NCBI GenBank assembly: GCA_022578965.1
Contig: MU400514.1
Location: 496,001 to 560,000, forward strand
Length of the DNA stretch: 64,000 nt
Origin: Xylaria sp. FL1777
Taxonomy: Eukaryota > Ascomycota > Sordariomycetes > Xylariales > Xylariaceae
Reading direction: 5' to 3'
Shown: one piece after another, positions 48,191-60,079 of the stretch
Layout of the letters: the number at the start of each line of letters is the position of its first letter
How positions within the stretch are numbered: position 1 is the stretch's first letter
The notes under the pieces: generated by a model
What the model saw: only the letters and a program-made list of their open reading frames with translations
What the model was told of the DNA's origin: nothing
Databases searched by the model: none
Position numbers and translations under genes: made by a program

Positions 48191-49042
48191 GCCGGTGGTA
48201 ACCTAGTTGTTGACGGAGATACTAATCTGAGGAGGGGCACAGTAGCACTATTGTGATGAGACGAATATGTTATGTCATCGACGAACCTGTATTTTCATAT
48301 GAAATCTTGCCGAAAGCTTGGGGTTTAAGGATATGAACATGCCCATCTTTCCCTAGACTCCGTTCTGGGAACCATGCTCAACACAACCTCTCAACTAGGC
48401 TACTTTATGAATACAGCTCGAGTCCGCTCACACCCCGTTTCGTTTCGGCGATCCACTCCCAGAAGCTCACCACATAGCTTAGCCTAAGGAGCCACGATAT
48501 TTCCTAAACGTGGATAGAAGATAACCTGAGCAAGTCCGAAAGGACACCGATGCCTGCCAGTATACTCAAGTTACGATGGAATAGCAACAGTCAATGGTGG
48601 GGCATATTCAGGATCAAATAACATAAAGTAGTGTCACGAAGTACACCTAGAGGCTCAGGTAGAGGTTATAAATCATACTAAGAGAGTAACACGACATGCA
48701 CTAGTAAGCACAGGTTCATCCTCTCGACCAAAACAATACAGCCACCGACAAAGGGTAACATCCTGATCACATGCGCCAAACAAAGTATGCATATTTAGGG
48801 GTGATGAAACTTGATTTCGGAGTCTCGGCGGAAGGGGATCGTATAGTATAATATACCGCTCTCGGCTTCCATTCTTTCTTTCTTCCTTGAAGCACACCCT
48901 CACCCTAGCTCTCACTCTCACGCAGCTATACACGAGAAATTTGTTGATGTTGCCGCCCTCGTCTATAGGTCTAGTCCTATCGCCTTGCCTCTTATTGGTG
49001 ATCCTTCATCCATCTGGTGCCGTCGTATTATTGATCTTCTCA
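48191..49042. other. intergenic region between convergent som1-like and COX9 genes
   Basis: About 0.85 kb of 3' flanking DNA. Small frames here lack family features and I see no RNA gene. Confidence 0.4.
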
Positions 49043-49043
49043 T

Positions 49044-49476
49044 CTAACCAGTTTTTGCGGCGCGCTCGGCTTCCAGTTGCTTGTAGAAGGCATCTCGAGC
49101 GTTTGTGCGAGGCATGTGGTATCCGTACCTTTGGAAAGAAAAGTCAGCAGCGCACAATAGCTTTGTTGCGGTCGGATTGATCTTTCAACGGTTGTCGTCG
49201 GGTGGTTTGTACCAATAAGCGCTGCCCATTGTCATTCCAATGCCTGAGGCGCAATGTTAGTCCCCTCTTCGTCTTCAAATCGCCCGGTGATTGAGATAGG
49301 CGAAGGTCAAGACGAACCGAGGGCGATGGCCAGGTCAGCGACAAGGCCCCGTTTGAGCATCTAGAACCGAGGTCAGCATCACCGGCAGAAAGGAACAAGC
49401 AGCATCACTTCAAAAGGAGGGAACAGGGCATTGGGTTTAGGTGAGGACATACACCAGTGATTGGCTTGACGGCCAT
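49044..49476 (-). CDS. COX9: cytochrome c oxidase subunit 9 (VIIa family)
   Basis: Small nuclear-encoded subunit of respiratory complex IV, in the mitochondrial inner membrane. I assemble four short exons (49476-49453, 49360-49318, 49243-49213, about 49128-49044) into a protein of about 60 residues, the usual size in moulds. It begins MAVKPITG, continues MLKRGLVADLAIALGIGM as the start of the single membrane helix, and ends with the matrix/intermembrane tail YGYHMPRTNARDAFYKQLE. No exon codes for more than about 28 residues, which is why simple frame scans miss the gene. All four joins restore frame with GT-AG borders (donors GTATGT, GTTCGT, GTACAA). A GA tract (49535-49555) lies 60 bases upstream of the start. 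Confidence 0.85.
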
Positions 49477-49534
49477 TGTGTAAATAAGCTTCTTACGGTT
49501 GTGGCAGTGGTGGTGGTGTCGTCGAGGAAGCTCG

Positions 49535-49555
49535 AAAGAGAGAGAGAGAGAGAGA
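49535..49555. repeat. AG microsatellite upstream of COX9
   Basis: About ten AG units 60-80 bases 5' of the COX9 start (read on the - strand as CT). It resembles the tract in the nearby som1-like promoter. Confidence 0.85.
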
Positions 49556-49935
49556 TGTGGTAGGCCAGCTGATTGATTCGGTGGAACGATTCGGGATGGA
49601 ACTTGCGCGAGCGATTGAGTCACGTGGGGCCAATGTCTTCAAACGACATGTACCTACTGCGTAGGTACGTAGTAGTGGTACCAATTAAAGCCACAGTCTC
49701 CCACAGCTAGTGGATGCGTATCAGGCTAAGGCTTGATAGGCTTGATAGGTACATATGTATGTATAGAAAGACAGATGCGGGAGATCCACTGTTTCAATGT
49801 GGCTCGGGCCATCTTCGGAGGAAAGCCGACGCCCGTCCAATGCGCCAGGGACCAATCGAGACTTCTCTCATATCTCCATCTCCATCTCCATGCGTGCAAA
49901 GGAGCTGCTCGCCTAGCACAAGAGCTGCACAGATC

Positions 49936-51064
49936 ATGAGTCTACATTTGCCAGCTCGCCAGGCTGCAAATGCCGGTATGAAGTCACTTGTTTCCTTTTG
50001 TTCTGCTCCGTCACGCCGTGCCCGCTAATCAATCCTTCTTTCCATAGCTCGCGCCAGCATAGCGAAGCCATCCATACACCTCCAATACCTCCTTCCCCGG
50101 ACACAACGTCGAAATGCCTGGCTCCCTGGCTTTACATTCCCCGGTTTCGGCAGGAAGGGCAAAGGAAATGAGAGCCCCCTCAGCAAGGAGATGACGAAAC
50201 GAGAGAAGGAGAGCCAGCTCACCGAACGCCTCGCGAGCCGCACCCAGGGCTCGACCATCTTCGACGAAGAGATCAAGGGCTCCGAAAATGCGCAGAAGAA
50301 ACACACCACGGCCTCACCTATCGCCTCCAGCAAGATGAGGGAACACATGGAGCTGGCCCTCGACCCCGACCCAAGGTGGAGGGTGCGCTACCAGCGGAGG
50401 AAGATCATGCAGATGGTCCGCGCCAACGGACAGCTGTCCAAGAAAGAGCACATCAAGCTCACTGAGAAGGACCACAGGAGTACCAGTCTGGATCTCCCTA
50501 CGAGCACAAAGAAGTTGGTCCATTTGTCGCATCAGATCGTAGGCAAAACCGTCGACGATGCCATCACGCAAATGCGGTACAGCAAGAAAAAGATGGCGAA
50601 GGAAGTCAGGTATCAATTGGAATTGGCCCGGGATGAGGCCATCACACGGCGAGGTATGGGACTAGGCGTGCAGAATGGTGAGATCATCGCCCCACGAAAG
50701 ATTAAGACGAAGGACGGGAAGACGATAGAGGTCCAGGATCCTACGCAGCTGTACGTCGACGAGTCGTGGGTTACCAAGGGACCCTATCGGTCGAGTAGAG
50801 TCCAATATCACGCCAGAAGCCGTATGTCCGTCATGTGGAAACCGACAACTAGTAAGTAACGCCCCGGCTAGCTTCGGGTCTCCTGATCATGCATGATTTT
50901 GTATTGGCTGACGTTCTGCTTAAGGAATTGACGTGGTGTTGAAGGAGGAGAAGACGAGAATACGAGAACATGAGGAGAGAGAGGCTAAGGAAGCCAAGAA
51001 GGCCCCTTGGGTCCATCTGCCTAATCGCCCCGTTACGGCACAGAGACAGTATTATTCCTGGTGA
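49936..51064 (+). CDS. mrpl22: mitochondrial large-subunit ribosomal protein uL22m
   Basis: Component of the large subunit of the mitochondrial ribosome, lining the peptide exit tunnel. Three exons (49936-49975, 50048-50851, 50925-51064) give about 327 residues. The basic N-terminus (MSLHLPARQAANAGARASIAK, in part) followed by HLQYLLPRTQRRNAWLPG is a plausible mitochondrial targeting region. The uL22 core is at about residues 170-290: QMRYSKKKMAKEVRYQLELA, AITRRGMGLG, then YVDESWVTKGPYRSSRVQYHARSR (cited in pieces YVDESWVTKGPYR and QYHARSRMSV), ending with VLKEEKTRIREHEERE and a C-terminal QYYSW. It is divergent from COX9, with 459 bases between the two starts, which may act as a shared promoter for two mitochondrial genes. 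Confidence 0.88.
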
Positions 51065-52828
51065 TAACGTCCGAGATTTCCTCTGCAATGGGGCGCTAGC
51101 AACTACCGTGGCAGATGATCAGACCAATAGATAATACCCTGGTCTTGTACATATACATATATGTAGAGTATTGTGTATTATTGGTATCCTCTTAAATGAA
51201 TGCTGATATCAATCGACCTTGACTGAAACTTATCGGTTTCGATCATTGTTTACTCCGTTCAAGCTCACTCCTCCCCTAGTATTCCAGACCGTTGAAATAA
51301 TTATAGAACCCCGTCATATCGAAAATCGACTGTTGATTAATACTTGGGTGTACACGGCCCATCCTGTTTCGCCTATTCTGTATTGGCAGGTCAAGAGTTA
51401 CCTTGTGATCAGCAACAAGGAACGAGATGAAATAAACGTAACCACACAATATCACATCGCTAGCAGGAAGACCTCGTTCCGACAACTTCTGCGAGTACGT
51501 GTTATGTTTGTCTTTGGTCATGTTTCACGGACCGTGGGATCCGGCTCGAGCAGAGTACAACGTACACCAATGCCGCATCACAACCCGGGAGGACGTGAGA
51601 CGGCAGGAACGTGAAACCCGAAGAGATTGGAAGGTGGTTTTGGACAGCAGGTAATATACATATAGAAGGCGTTGATAGATGTAGGCTCTATCTAGCTCGA
51701 ACCGATCATGAACAACATATGTTTACATAGCTATGGTACTGCCAGTTGATAGATTGATCCGAGACGCGTGATATTTGACATAGCGTTCATCAGCGCTTCA
51801 GGGCTTAGAAAAAGTATTTGGGTTTATATTCGTACTTAATGAATTCTCACAGCAACATCCAGGTTACCTTGACTAAGATCGAGCACCTAGACTTGAGATA
51901 TCGAGCAAGCACGCTGTCCGTTTCAGAACGACGATCAATCGCCCAGTTCCTTGTTTCTATCTCACACCCACCACCTGGCACGGCCTTCCATCCGGTTTGT
52001 CTTTTCGCTCAGATATCCGAGCAACTAAATCCAGCTGTAAATACTGGCTCGTCATCATAAGTACGTTGGGGAATTCTAGGTTGGTTAATTACTCATCCTA
52101 CCGTAGTAAAGGACAGATGAAATTTAAGAATTCTCTGGGAGTGAACCTTATTGAGCCCTCGCAGCTTCGTCTAAATCCCCTGGATCTTGACAATACAGAC
52201 CAGAGAGAGTAGCATGGTCTGGGCGAATAAATTAAGAGACATTACGACAACAAGAGTACAGTAACAAATACTAGTGAGGTCACCTACTTGCCTGACACCA
52301 TACAAATACACTTGAGAATATTATTGGTTCAGAGTATGATTTTATCCACTTATAATATGAACAACAAAACATTTCTCATCCCTGTCTGCATGATAACTGG
52401 TGTTCGGATGATAGATGAGCAACTAATATCATGCATCTTCTACACGCGATGCTAGATAGAAACTCACACATAGCACATGTAATATTTACGAAAGCTTGTT
52501 ATAGTTTCCAAGACACTGAGTTTCAGATATTGAACTATCAACATCTGTGGTTTTATGGCAGTATAGCTACATATGATTGGGCTCTGATCATTGCCGTCCG
52601 GAAACACATGTCATAGCCGCCAAACCATGTCCATAGAAGCCATTCACAGCCTCTTTCGACAATTGAATTAGACTTGCTGCACAATTTGATGCACAAAAAA
52701 GCTATCGCATCAAGCGCAGCACGGAGCCACCGCAGACCCACATGAAACTACTTTGCATCTTCCTTATCACCCACGTCTATCAGGTTGGTACAGGTGAAAT
52801 CCCAGCATGAGACCAGAGGATAGAGAGC
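51065..52828. other. intergenic region between convergent uL22m and CFEM genes
   Basis: About 1.8 kb. A frame of 131 codons at 51219-51614 (+) opens on a non-ATG codon and lacks motifs; I do not call it. The rest is AT-rich 3' flanking DNA. Confidence 0.4.
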
Positions 52829-54022
52829 TTAAATCATGGTTCTTGGCTGTGTACGAGGCATCATATCTTCGTATCGTCTCGCATGAGTTTCGAGATCCGA
52901 CGAGTTTGAGTACAAGGACGTTGGTGAGGTGGCCATAGCCATGGCGTCGGCACGTACTGGCAGTGTCGTAATAATTGGCTTAGGTAAGCCAGCTTCAGCT
53001 CTACCCACATCGTTTCCAAACTGACGGTCAGACACAGCCATGGGTTCCGAAATCTTGTAGTTGCGAACACGATTAACCGTCTTGTTCCGTTGTCGGCGTC
53101 GTAAACAAACACAGACTGTGATAATGATGGCTGCTAAAGCGGCTGCGCCAACTCCTGCACCAATCCCAGCTTTCACAGCCGTGGAGAGTCCAGTGGTATC
53201 TTGGGATGTGCCTGAAGTGGCGATCGGTTGTAAAGAGCTAGAAGTAGTCGAAGGCGAAGATATTGAAGTTGATACTGAGGATGAAACCTTATCTGATGGT
53301 GTACCGCTTATAGGGGCAGTTGTAACCTTGGTGTTTGATGCTGACGAACTGGTTTCTGTACTTGTCACTGTTGAACTTGCAACGGTACTTTGGGAAGACG
53401 ACTCGGCACTAGGTATGGAAGTGGCAGTAGAATCAGCACCTGTTGATGTGGTAGCTGACGCTGCTTCAGTGTTAGTGGGCTGAGGTTCGGTGGATGCTGG
53501 CGCGGTAGAGCTAGTAGGCGCAGGAGGTGGTGTACTACTACTAGCAGCTGCGCCTGAATAACATACCATAAAGTTAGACAAATTTTCATAAGTGGTAGAA
53601 ACTCGTCAGCGGCTTGACTTACTGGCACAGATCGCATCGGCATAAGCGTCTGCGAGAGGGATTTGGGCGTCGGGTCCATCAGCAGGGCACGCTTGAATAA
53701 TGCAATCTCGAATCCCATCACGAAAGGAGTCAGTTTTGCCGCAGACGCATAGTGTGTCGCCATTGGCACATCCCAAATTTGCCGCATTCACAAAGACGCC
53801 ATTTACACAGCCAGTCTATACAAGAGCCAGCAGTTAGTAACTATATTGGCATCTCGATCGAACATATATGTTATCTGCTAAGTGGAAACAAGCAAGACAC
53901 ATAGAATCGAAACATTAGAAACTTACAGAGCAGACAGAAGGTGTTGTATCTTGGGCACCAACAAGGCTCAGGATAGTGACAAGCACAATTGCAATCAGTT
54001 GCCCGAACATCATGGTCTTCAT
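52829..54022 (-). CDS. CFEM-domain membrane protein
   Basis: Predicted secreted-then-anchored protein of about 337 residues in three exons (54022-53927, 53815-53623, 53553-52829). Signal peptide: MKTMMFGQLIAIVLVTILSL with likely cleavage near residue 23 (VGA-Q). The CFEM domain (about 28-97) shows the eight-cysteine pattern: SVC, TGC, LGC, DTLC, VC, DC, QAC and ICAS, with an Asp before the fourth Cys (GDTLC), as in heme-binding members. A long Ser/Thr-rich stalk (about 98-220) is followed by one membrane helix (about 226-247, GIGAGVGAAALAAIIITVCV) and a basic cytoplasmic tail starting LRRRQRNK. CFEM proteins act in iron/heme acquisition, wall structure and surface sensing; the transmembrane rather than GPI form suggests sensing or adhesion. 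The intron positions lie within and just after the domain. Confidence 0.88.
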
Positions 54023-57000
54023 TCGATGTAAGCAATTAGTAGCCCGAACTAGACGTCGAAACAATGTAGGGTGAAAGGGGTATATAGAAATAAATTGGTC
54101 GAGCTGGCCGGCCGCGAAGAAGTGAATCAAAAGAGTGTTTGAAAACAAGTGAGCATGTGACTTGAAGCGGATGATTGTTAGTATCGCACGTTGCCCATTG
54201 CGGTGTAAGAGAAGGGCAGAAAATGGAAGGCAGACAGAGATGCGAGATCTAGGTTGTGCGTCTAGAAAAAGTGAATTGACGTTGGTAAGACGGTCTCGCA
54301 AGTCGATTGGTTGTGGTAGGTTGGCGGGTATCAGTTAAGGTCGGCACCTATCAAAACACTCCGGTGCACTTCTTCAAAGTAACCGAGGAAGAATGTTTGT
54401 GACGGCTGTCCCACGTTGTCGACGGTCCCCAAAACAATGCCACTTTAATAACTCCTAATCTAGTATCGTACGTGTACGTCCCGCTTGAACTGTGCAACGT
54501 CACATATATCCCGCAGGGATTTTCGTTCCAAATACACTTCTTCCGTCCCTTTTCTTCTCAGAGACACAGCAAGCAAGAGGCAAATTTCTCCTTGTGCTAC
54601 CACCGGTGGTTTATGGGCTAATGATCAATGAGTACAGTCTGTTCACGTATAGAACGTTTCTGTGTAAGGAGTAACTTGTCCTGTTGTAAGACGAGCTAGG
54701 GGTATGAATAGAAGAAGCACGCAAAAGGCGCTGACTTGACCAGAAGACTAACACCGGGACAGCCACAGTAAGTTGGGAAAGGGGATCAGGCCAACGTGTA
54801 AAATACTACTTGAGGGATTGTCGCTGTTGTTGTATATTCCATAGGGCTCCTACGAGGTAACTGCAGGGTTCTGCATATATAAACCAATGAACGAAAAAGG
54901 GCGTCACGTAGTGCACCGGTGAAGTGAATGACAATCAAGGTCTAAATGAGTGACAAGAATGGATGAGAAGGGAGTCATATAACAACAACGAGGGGAAGAG
55001 AAGGACAGTGAAGCTGACGACAACACTGACTACAATGCACACGACACCAGAGGTAAAGGTGATGGGGCTCTGGAGGGGTGGGATGAGTAGGAAGAGAAGG
55101 GGAGAGCTGTGTTGTGTGAAGTACTGTACCTACCTAGGTATGTAGGTAGGTAGTGCCATCTAAGAAGGAAGATTCAACATAAGATGCTTGGGTAAGTAAA
55201 TACATGCTTATACATGCCCCTGATCTGACTGTTGTAACATATGTACGCAGTATACTATCCTAGGAAGTGTACTACGTATGTACCTGCTGTAAATAAAGCA
55301 GGTACGCCACACTCCACCACGCTTCCTTCAGTCTGGGATGAATTATAGTGTGTACCTGCATGGTGTTGTAACCACCGCCTACCTACCTCGTGTGCGTACG
55401 TATACATACCTACTGCATACTACCTGTACCTAAGATACATGAGGCAGGTGTAGGTACCCAATTCAAAGTGGTACCAGTAACCCACCTCCCCAAATCCCCT
55501 TTATTTAATTCACTTAGACAAGCACCATAGACAGAGGTACATATAGCCTTCAATTATATTGCAGCATACACTACTACAAACTACAAATACAGTTACTGTA
55601 TATATATGCGTTTTGCCTACAATCTACATACATATGTAAGTAATATATCCTAACAGAATACGGGTGTTGTCTGCATGATGGCGCCTGATGGCGTGTAACA
55701 GACAAGGAAAGACCTATGCGTAAGTAAGCTTCGTCATTTGCCATGGTGACAAGGGGATAGAATCGGAACTGGAAGGGGTCTATTCTTTCGAACACCTTAC
55801 CCTACTCCCATGTAGGGGTATAAAGCGTACTGCATTAAGTATTTGCGGGCCTCCGTGGGCATAGGCGCGGTTCAGGCGCGGTAACGCTTGAGCCAGGTCA
55901 GGAGATTTTTGGTGGAAGTACCTCGGGGCGAGATACTTCGTCGACGTTTTAGCGCAAAAAATCTACCAGACAAGGGTACACTTTACCCAACACAGACTGC
56001 GTAGACTACCTAGTCTCACTCGTCTAGTCTGGCCTTACTATAGATGTGAAACACGAAGCTTGACAACTGCTGGTTGGCCCGTCTTTCCAGCTCCTGGGAT
56101 TCAGCACTAGAAGCAAAACACTAGTGGTCCCCTGTCTGTCGGTCAGCACTCGGTACGTACCTGTCTTTACACTTTCTTATTGGCGCCTTAAGTATTGGCA
56201 GCTGATTGTAGTATATATACCGGTATTAGTTCTCCAGGTAGAATACCTAAAACGCCCCCCATTTCAATCACAAATGGCCCCCAAACTAACAATGTTTCTA
56301 ACATGGCATTGGGGGATAGCAGGGTCCGTTTAGTAAACCCACTACAATGTACCTTGGTATGCTCGGGTAAACGGGCACAATAAAGATCAGCACAAGGATA
56401 AACCTTTAGAGGCCGTTAGGCCTTCAGCTCATGGCACCGATTAAATGTTCATCTCTTGGTAAGTATAGAATAAGGAACAAAGGAGGAGAAAAGGAGGGGT
56501 AGAGTTTCTGACCATACGCAGTATTAGTCCATCATCGATCCTACCAGCTAATGATTTCGCATGAACTTCTCCATTTTCCTGCCACAATAAAAGTGGCTCA
56601 CTTTGGGATTGAGGAGACAGACTCGAATCCTAATTGGTGGGTTGCGTTACTACATAAGCTGCTGCTACAATCCCGCGCGCATGTGGTACCAGTCATATCC
56701 CAGATGTTAGCTTGGACAGACTTGAACAACGCATTATCGTCTACCGGTAGTGTATACAGCAGATGATCATCAGTGATGATGATCCTCAGCTTTAGTCCCA
56801 ACGTAGAGGGGGAAAAGTTGCATCATATGTCACGGTCTGAGGTGATATTGTCTCTCACCTCCTAGGCAGTCTTAAATAGACAGCATTAGGATAATAGGAA
56901 CAAAAATAATGTAGTTAGGTAGGTACCTAAGGTATACTAGTATGATAGCGCACAAAGGAATACCATTTGCTAGGTATTTTCCTATCAGCTACAACTAAGG

Positions 57001-57753
57001 TCTTTTTTCCCTTCTTGGTAAGAGGTACTAAAAGCAATTCAACGAAAAATCTGTCCGGGGAAACTGTCCACAGTACAACTATACACTGTACGTAGTAGTA
57101 TAAGTAAGCGAGCGGCCGGTCGCCCGATCGGGCAAGTCATAATGGTTTCAGATGCCTAGCCACAAGCCCACGCAATCTCAGCAGGATTCCTTCGGTGCTT
57201 GCTCCAAACACAAGGCATCTTTACCCGGGATTGCGGGCCTCTTCTTCTTCTTTTTTTTTTTTTTTAAGAGTAGGTTTGTTGTTTTGGTAAAATGATTCTC
57301 AATAAATCCGTTTCATCTCTACACCGCAGCACAACTACTACCTACCTAGGGTAGGTACTTAGTACCTAGGTAGGTATGTATGTACCCTGTGAATCTGCTT
57401 ACCTACATAGGTATCTTACCGCTACTTACTCTAGGTAGGTAGGTATGTATACCTACATATGTATCTAAGTACTAATATTACAAGATGTTACGAGATGCTC
57501 CCGTTGCTCCAGCTATTTATAAACCCCAACGGCAGGCCGGGTAGCCATCCCACTCTTCATTCACTCATTTATTACGATCCTGAACCGTACGGTAGACGCC
57601 ACGCTGTTCAAGAGTAGAGTTTATGTTATTCTCAGTCGAATCTTTGTCTTCATTCTAGCCTGTGCATCGAGGATACCCAACGTATCCCATCCTACACAGT
57701 ATGCATTCTATTACCTACTATCCTCTAGGCTAATTATTCAACATCATAGGTGA
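54023..57753. other. gene-poor intergenic region
   Basis: About 3.7 kb with no recognised gene. The left 300 bases should be the CFEM promoter. TACCTAGGTA-type words cluster at 55128-55151 and 57340-57465. A CTT/poly-T stretch is at about 57241-57265. Short frames near 56,100-56,800 have no family features. Confidence 0.4.
57340..57465. repeat. dense cluster of CCTAGGTAGGTA-type words with inverted arms
   Basis: Contains CTACCTACCTAGGGTAGGTA, then TAGTACCTAGGTAGGTATG, and further CTAGGTAGGTAGG and TACCTACATA words within 125 bases. The facing ACCTACC and GGTAGGT arms could form hairpins. It is the densest example in the window. Confidence 0.75.
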
Positions 57754-58077
57754 TGCGACCGACATGATTCTAGCATCAATGATATCGACGGTCTTTTCCC
57801 ATTAGCCTGGTCGCATTGGTCACGATTCCAAAAGGGGCATGCTGCACCACGCCGCGCCACCCCCAACCTGGCCCTCGCACAGCACCCAGTACATGTATTC
57901 AAGTACCGCTGCTTAACATCGGATATCGAAACCGACCTGCACTCCTTCGATGACGCCGACTATTTGACCCAGTACCACCCGTTGCGTCGCCAGCTTCAGG
58001 GAAGGCGTGACAGCTTCCGAGGGCTGACATGGAACCTACTGCTCCTGAAGGTGACACGTACCCGCGATCACAATTGA
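57754..58077 (+). other. unexplained 107-codon open frame without an ATG
   Basis: One frame stays open for 107 codons before TGA at 58075-58077. From about 57835 it is GC-richer than its surroundings and uses many C-ending codons (GAC, ATC, CTC, TTC), like the real exons here. It contains pieces such as DIETDLHSFDDADYLTQYHP and GRRDSFRGLTWNLLLLK. There is no in-frame ATG; a possible acceptor (TTCTAG at 57768-57773) would make it a terminal exon. I recognise no family, and no upstream exon could be joined with confidence. It could be a final exon, a gene relic or chance. Confidence 0.3.
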
Positions 58078-58317
58078 TAGGTCCCCAGCTGGTTATCCGC
58101 GACGATTACTACTAGTACCAGTCGTATGAAAGTAATGTCAAGTGCAGTGAAACAATCCACGTCCCAAGTAAACCAAGAGATGCCATGAGGTACTATAGCA
58201 ACGCCTATCATTTCAGGTCTATCAGATACTCATCACGAACTGCCTGTCTGCTGCGTAGGAAATATTGTCCCTCCGCCGCCTCCTCCGCCTCCCCCGTCAA
58301 CTAGTAAGCATGCCAAG

Positions 58318-60079
58318 TTAATATCTGGTCAACGAAGGACTGCCCGCACATGCCGGCAGGGAAAATTTCGTCTCAACAAAGACCTTTTGCATACCATCTT
58401 CCCTCTTCTCGAGCTTGTAGTAGACCTTGTCGATATCCTCCACCCGCACACGATGTGAGATGATTTGCAACGGGTCGAGATCGCCCGTTTGGATCTGTTG
58501 GAGGAGCTCTTCCCAATACTTGTGAACTGGGGCTTGGCCATTGCCAATGAGACGAATGCCCCTCTCCATCAGAGATCCGATATTAAAGTGGTTCGTCTGC
58601 CAACACATGATCATTAGCCGGAATATATCATAGTCGAGGCACTACCGTGTAGCATCGGGGACTTGAACTTACGTAACCGACATATACTCCCGTAACTCCG
58701 CATCGTCCAAAGCTCCGTACGCCCTCGATCATCTCATTGATGATCTCGCTCGTATCTGTCTCGGCGCCCAGCATCATCTCGAGCCAGTGCATCCAGCCCT
58801 TGGCGTACTCTCCGGCAACGCACTTCAGACGATATCGTGTCAGCGGATGTAGTGCAACGACATCAGAAAAATCCAAGAGATAACTGCATCAAGGCTCACC
58901 TCAATGGCCACGTCTGGCCCCCGGCCACCGCAGAGTTCCTTGAGTTTCGAAACCACGGTCTCCTTATTCGTAACGCCAAAGGACACTTTCTTGTAGTCGA
59001 CGAGCTGAAGCTTATCCGAATGTTTTGTCGGCCATCGCTCCTTGACAAATGATAGTCGAGGCTCTGTGTCAACAAAGATGACCTTGGTGGCGCCAGCGCC
59101 GATCGCAAAAACCCCAGCCATCTGTCCAATGGGCCCCGCGCCAAATATTGCTACTTGATCCTCCGGATACACGGCCGTATCGTGGACGGCATTGTAGCTT
59201 GTGGCTAGCACATCGCTCAGATATAACGCCTTCTCGTCGGGCACATCCTCTGGGATCTCGAGGAGATTCACGTCGCCGAGTGGCACGCGCACGTATTCGG
59301 CTTGTCCGCCTGCAAAACCACCCGTGAAGTGGCTGTATCCAAACATACCCGCCGTCTGTCCACCGTACACTTTGAAGACTCGTAGTTAGTTAAATTCATT
59401 CCGGTCCACAAGAAACGACATTTCAAGTATAAATGGAAAGCTCTAAGATATAGACTAGAACAGGAACTTTCTTGCCATAGTATAGGTTGGCGAAGATGGG
59501 GAATTTTGAGGGGTTTTGCTTACTGGCCCGCTGGGTCGAATTCTCGTTCGTCTTTTCGCATTGCGAGGATAGCTTCTGCCTGCAGAAGAAGCAGTCTCCG
59601 CAGGCGATTTGAAATGAGGCGACGTAGCGCTTGTCCTTCTGCACCTTCTTAACGGCCGACCCTATTTCATCGACGATGCCGCAGAACTCGTGGCCTAGGA
59701 TATCGCCTTTGTTGAGCTGCACTACCGTACCTGCGTACTGGCGTTAGCACGGGGACGTAATTCGGCGAGACCTAATTGGCCAATGCATCGGGAATTTAGA
59801 TCTAGGTAAGTAAGAGTGCATATCCTCACCATGTAGTAAATGCAGGTCGCTGCCGCATACCGTGCTGCCTGTAACTTTAAGTACTACATCTGTTGGCTCC
59901 CGGATCTTGGGTCGAGGCACGTCGAGCACCTGTACGCTGTTCTTCCCTATCCAGCAAAGCGCTTTCATGGTCTTGCTATCATTTTCTTGGCCGTACGTCG
60001 CGACATCCTGTTCTGTCACGGCACTGTTGTCATGGCCTAAGACCTTCTCGGCTGCGGTTGCTGCTTGCGACATCGACAT
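58318..60079 (-). CDS. zinc-dependent alcohol dehydrogenase (MDR family, formaldehyde-dehydrogenase-like)
   Basis: Medium-chain zinc alcohol dehydrogenase/reductase, about 451 residues in five exons (60079-59830, 59730-59524, 59369-58900, 58822-58673, about 58596-58318). After a 37-residue N-terminal extension come the catalytic zinc region STVCGSDLHLLHG (C75) and GHEFCGIV (H97, E98). The structural zinc set is C127, C130, C133 and C141 (CGDCFFCRQKLSSQC). MYGGQTAGMFGYSHFTGG marks the formaldehyde-dehydrogenase-like branch, and the NAD(P) fold has VAIFGAGPIGQMAG followed by VIFVDTEPRL. The C-terminal half includes YAKGWMHWLEMMLGAETDTSE and HRVRVEDIDKVYYKLEKRED (20 residues). The substrate is not predictable. 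The 2.3 kb Zn2Cys6 gene lies upstream on the same strand, 880 bases away. Confidence 0.9.

Noticed and set aside
51219..51614. 131-codon frame downstream of uL22m
   Set aside because: Opens on a non-ATG codon, no recognisable motif; treated as 3' flanking DNA.
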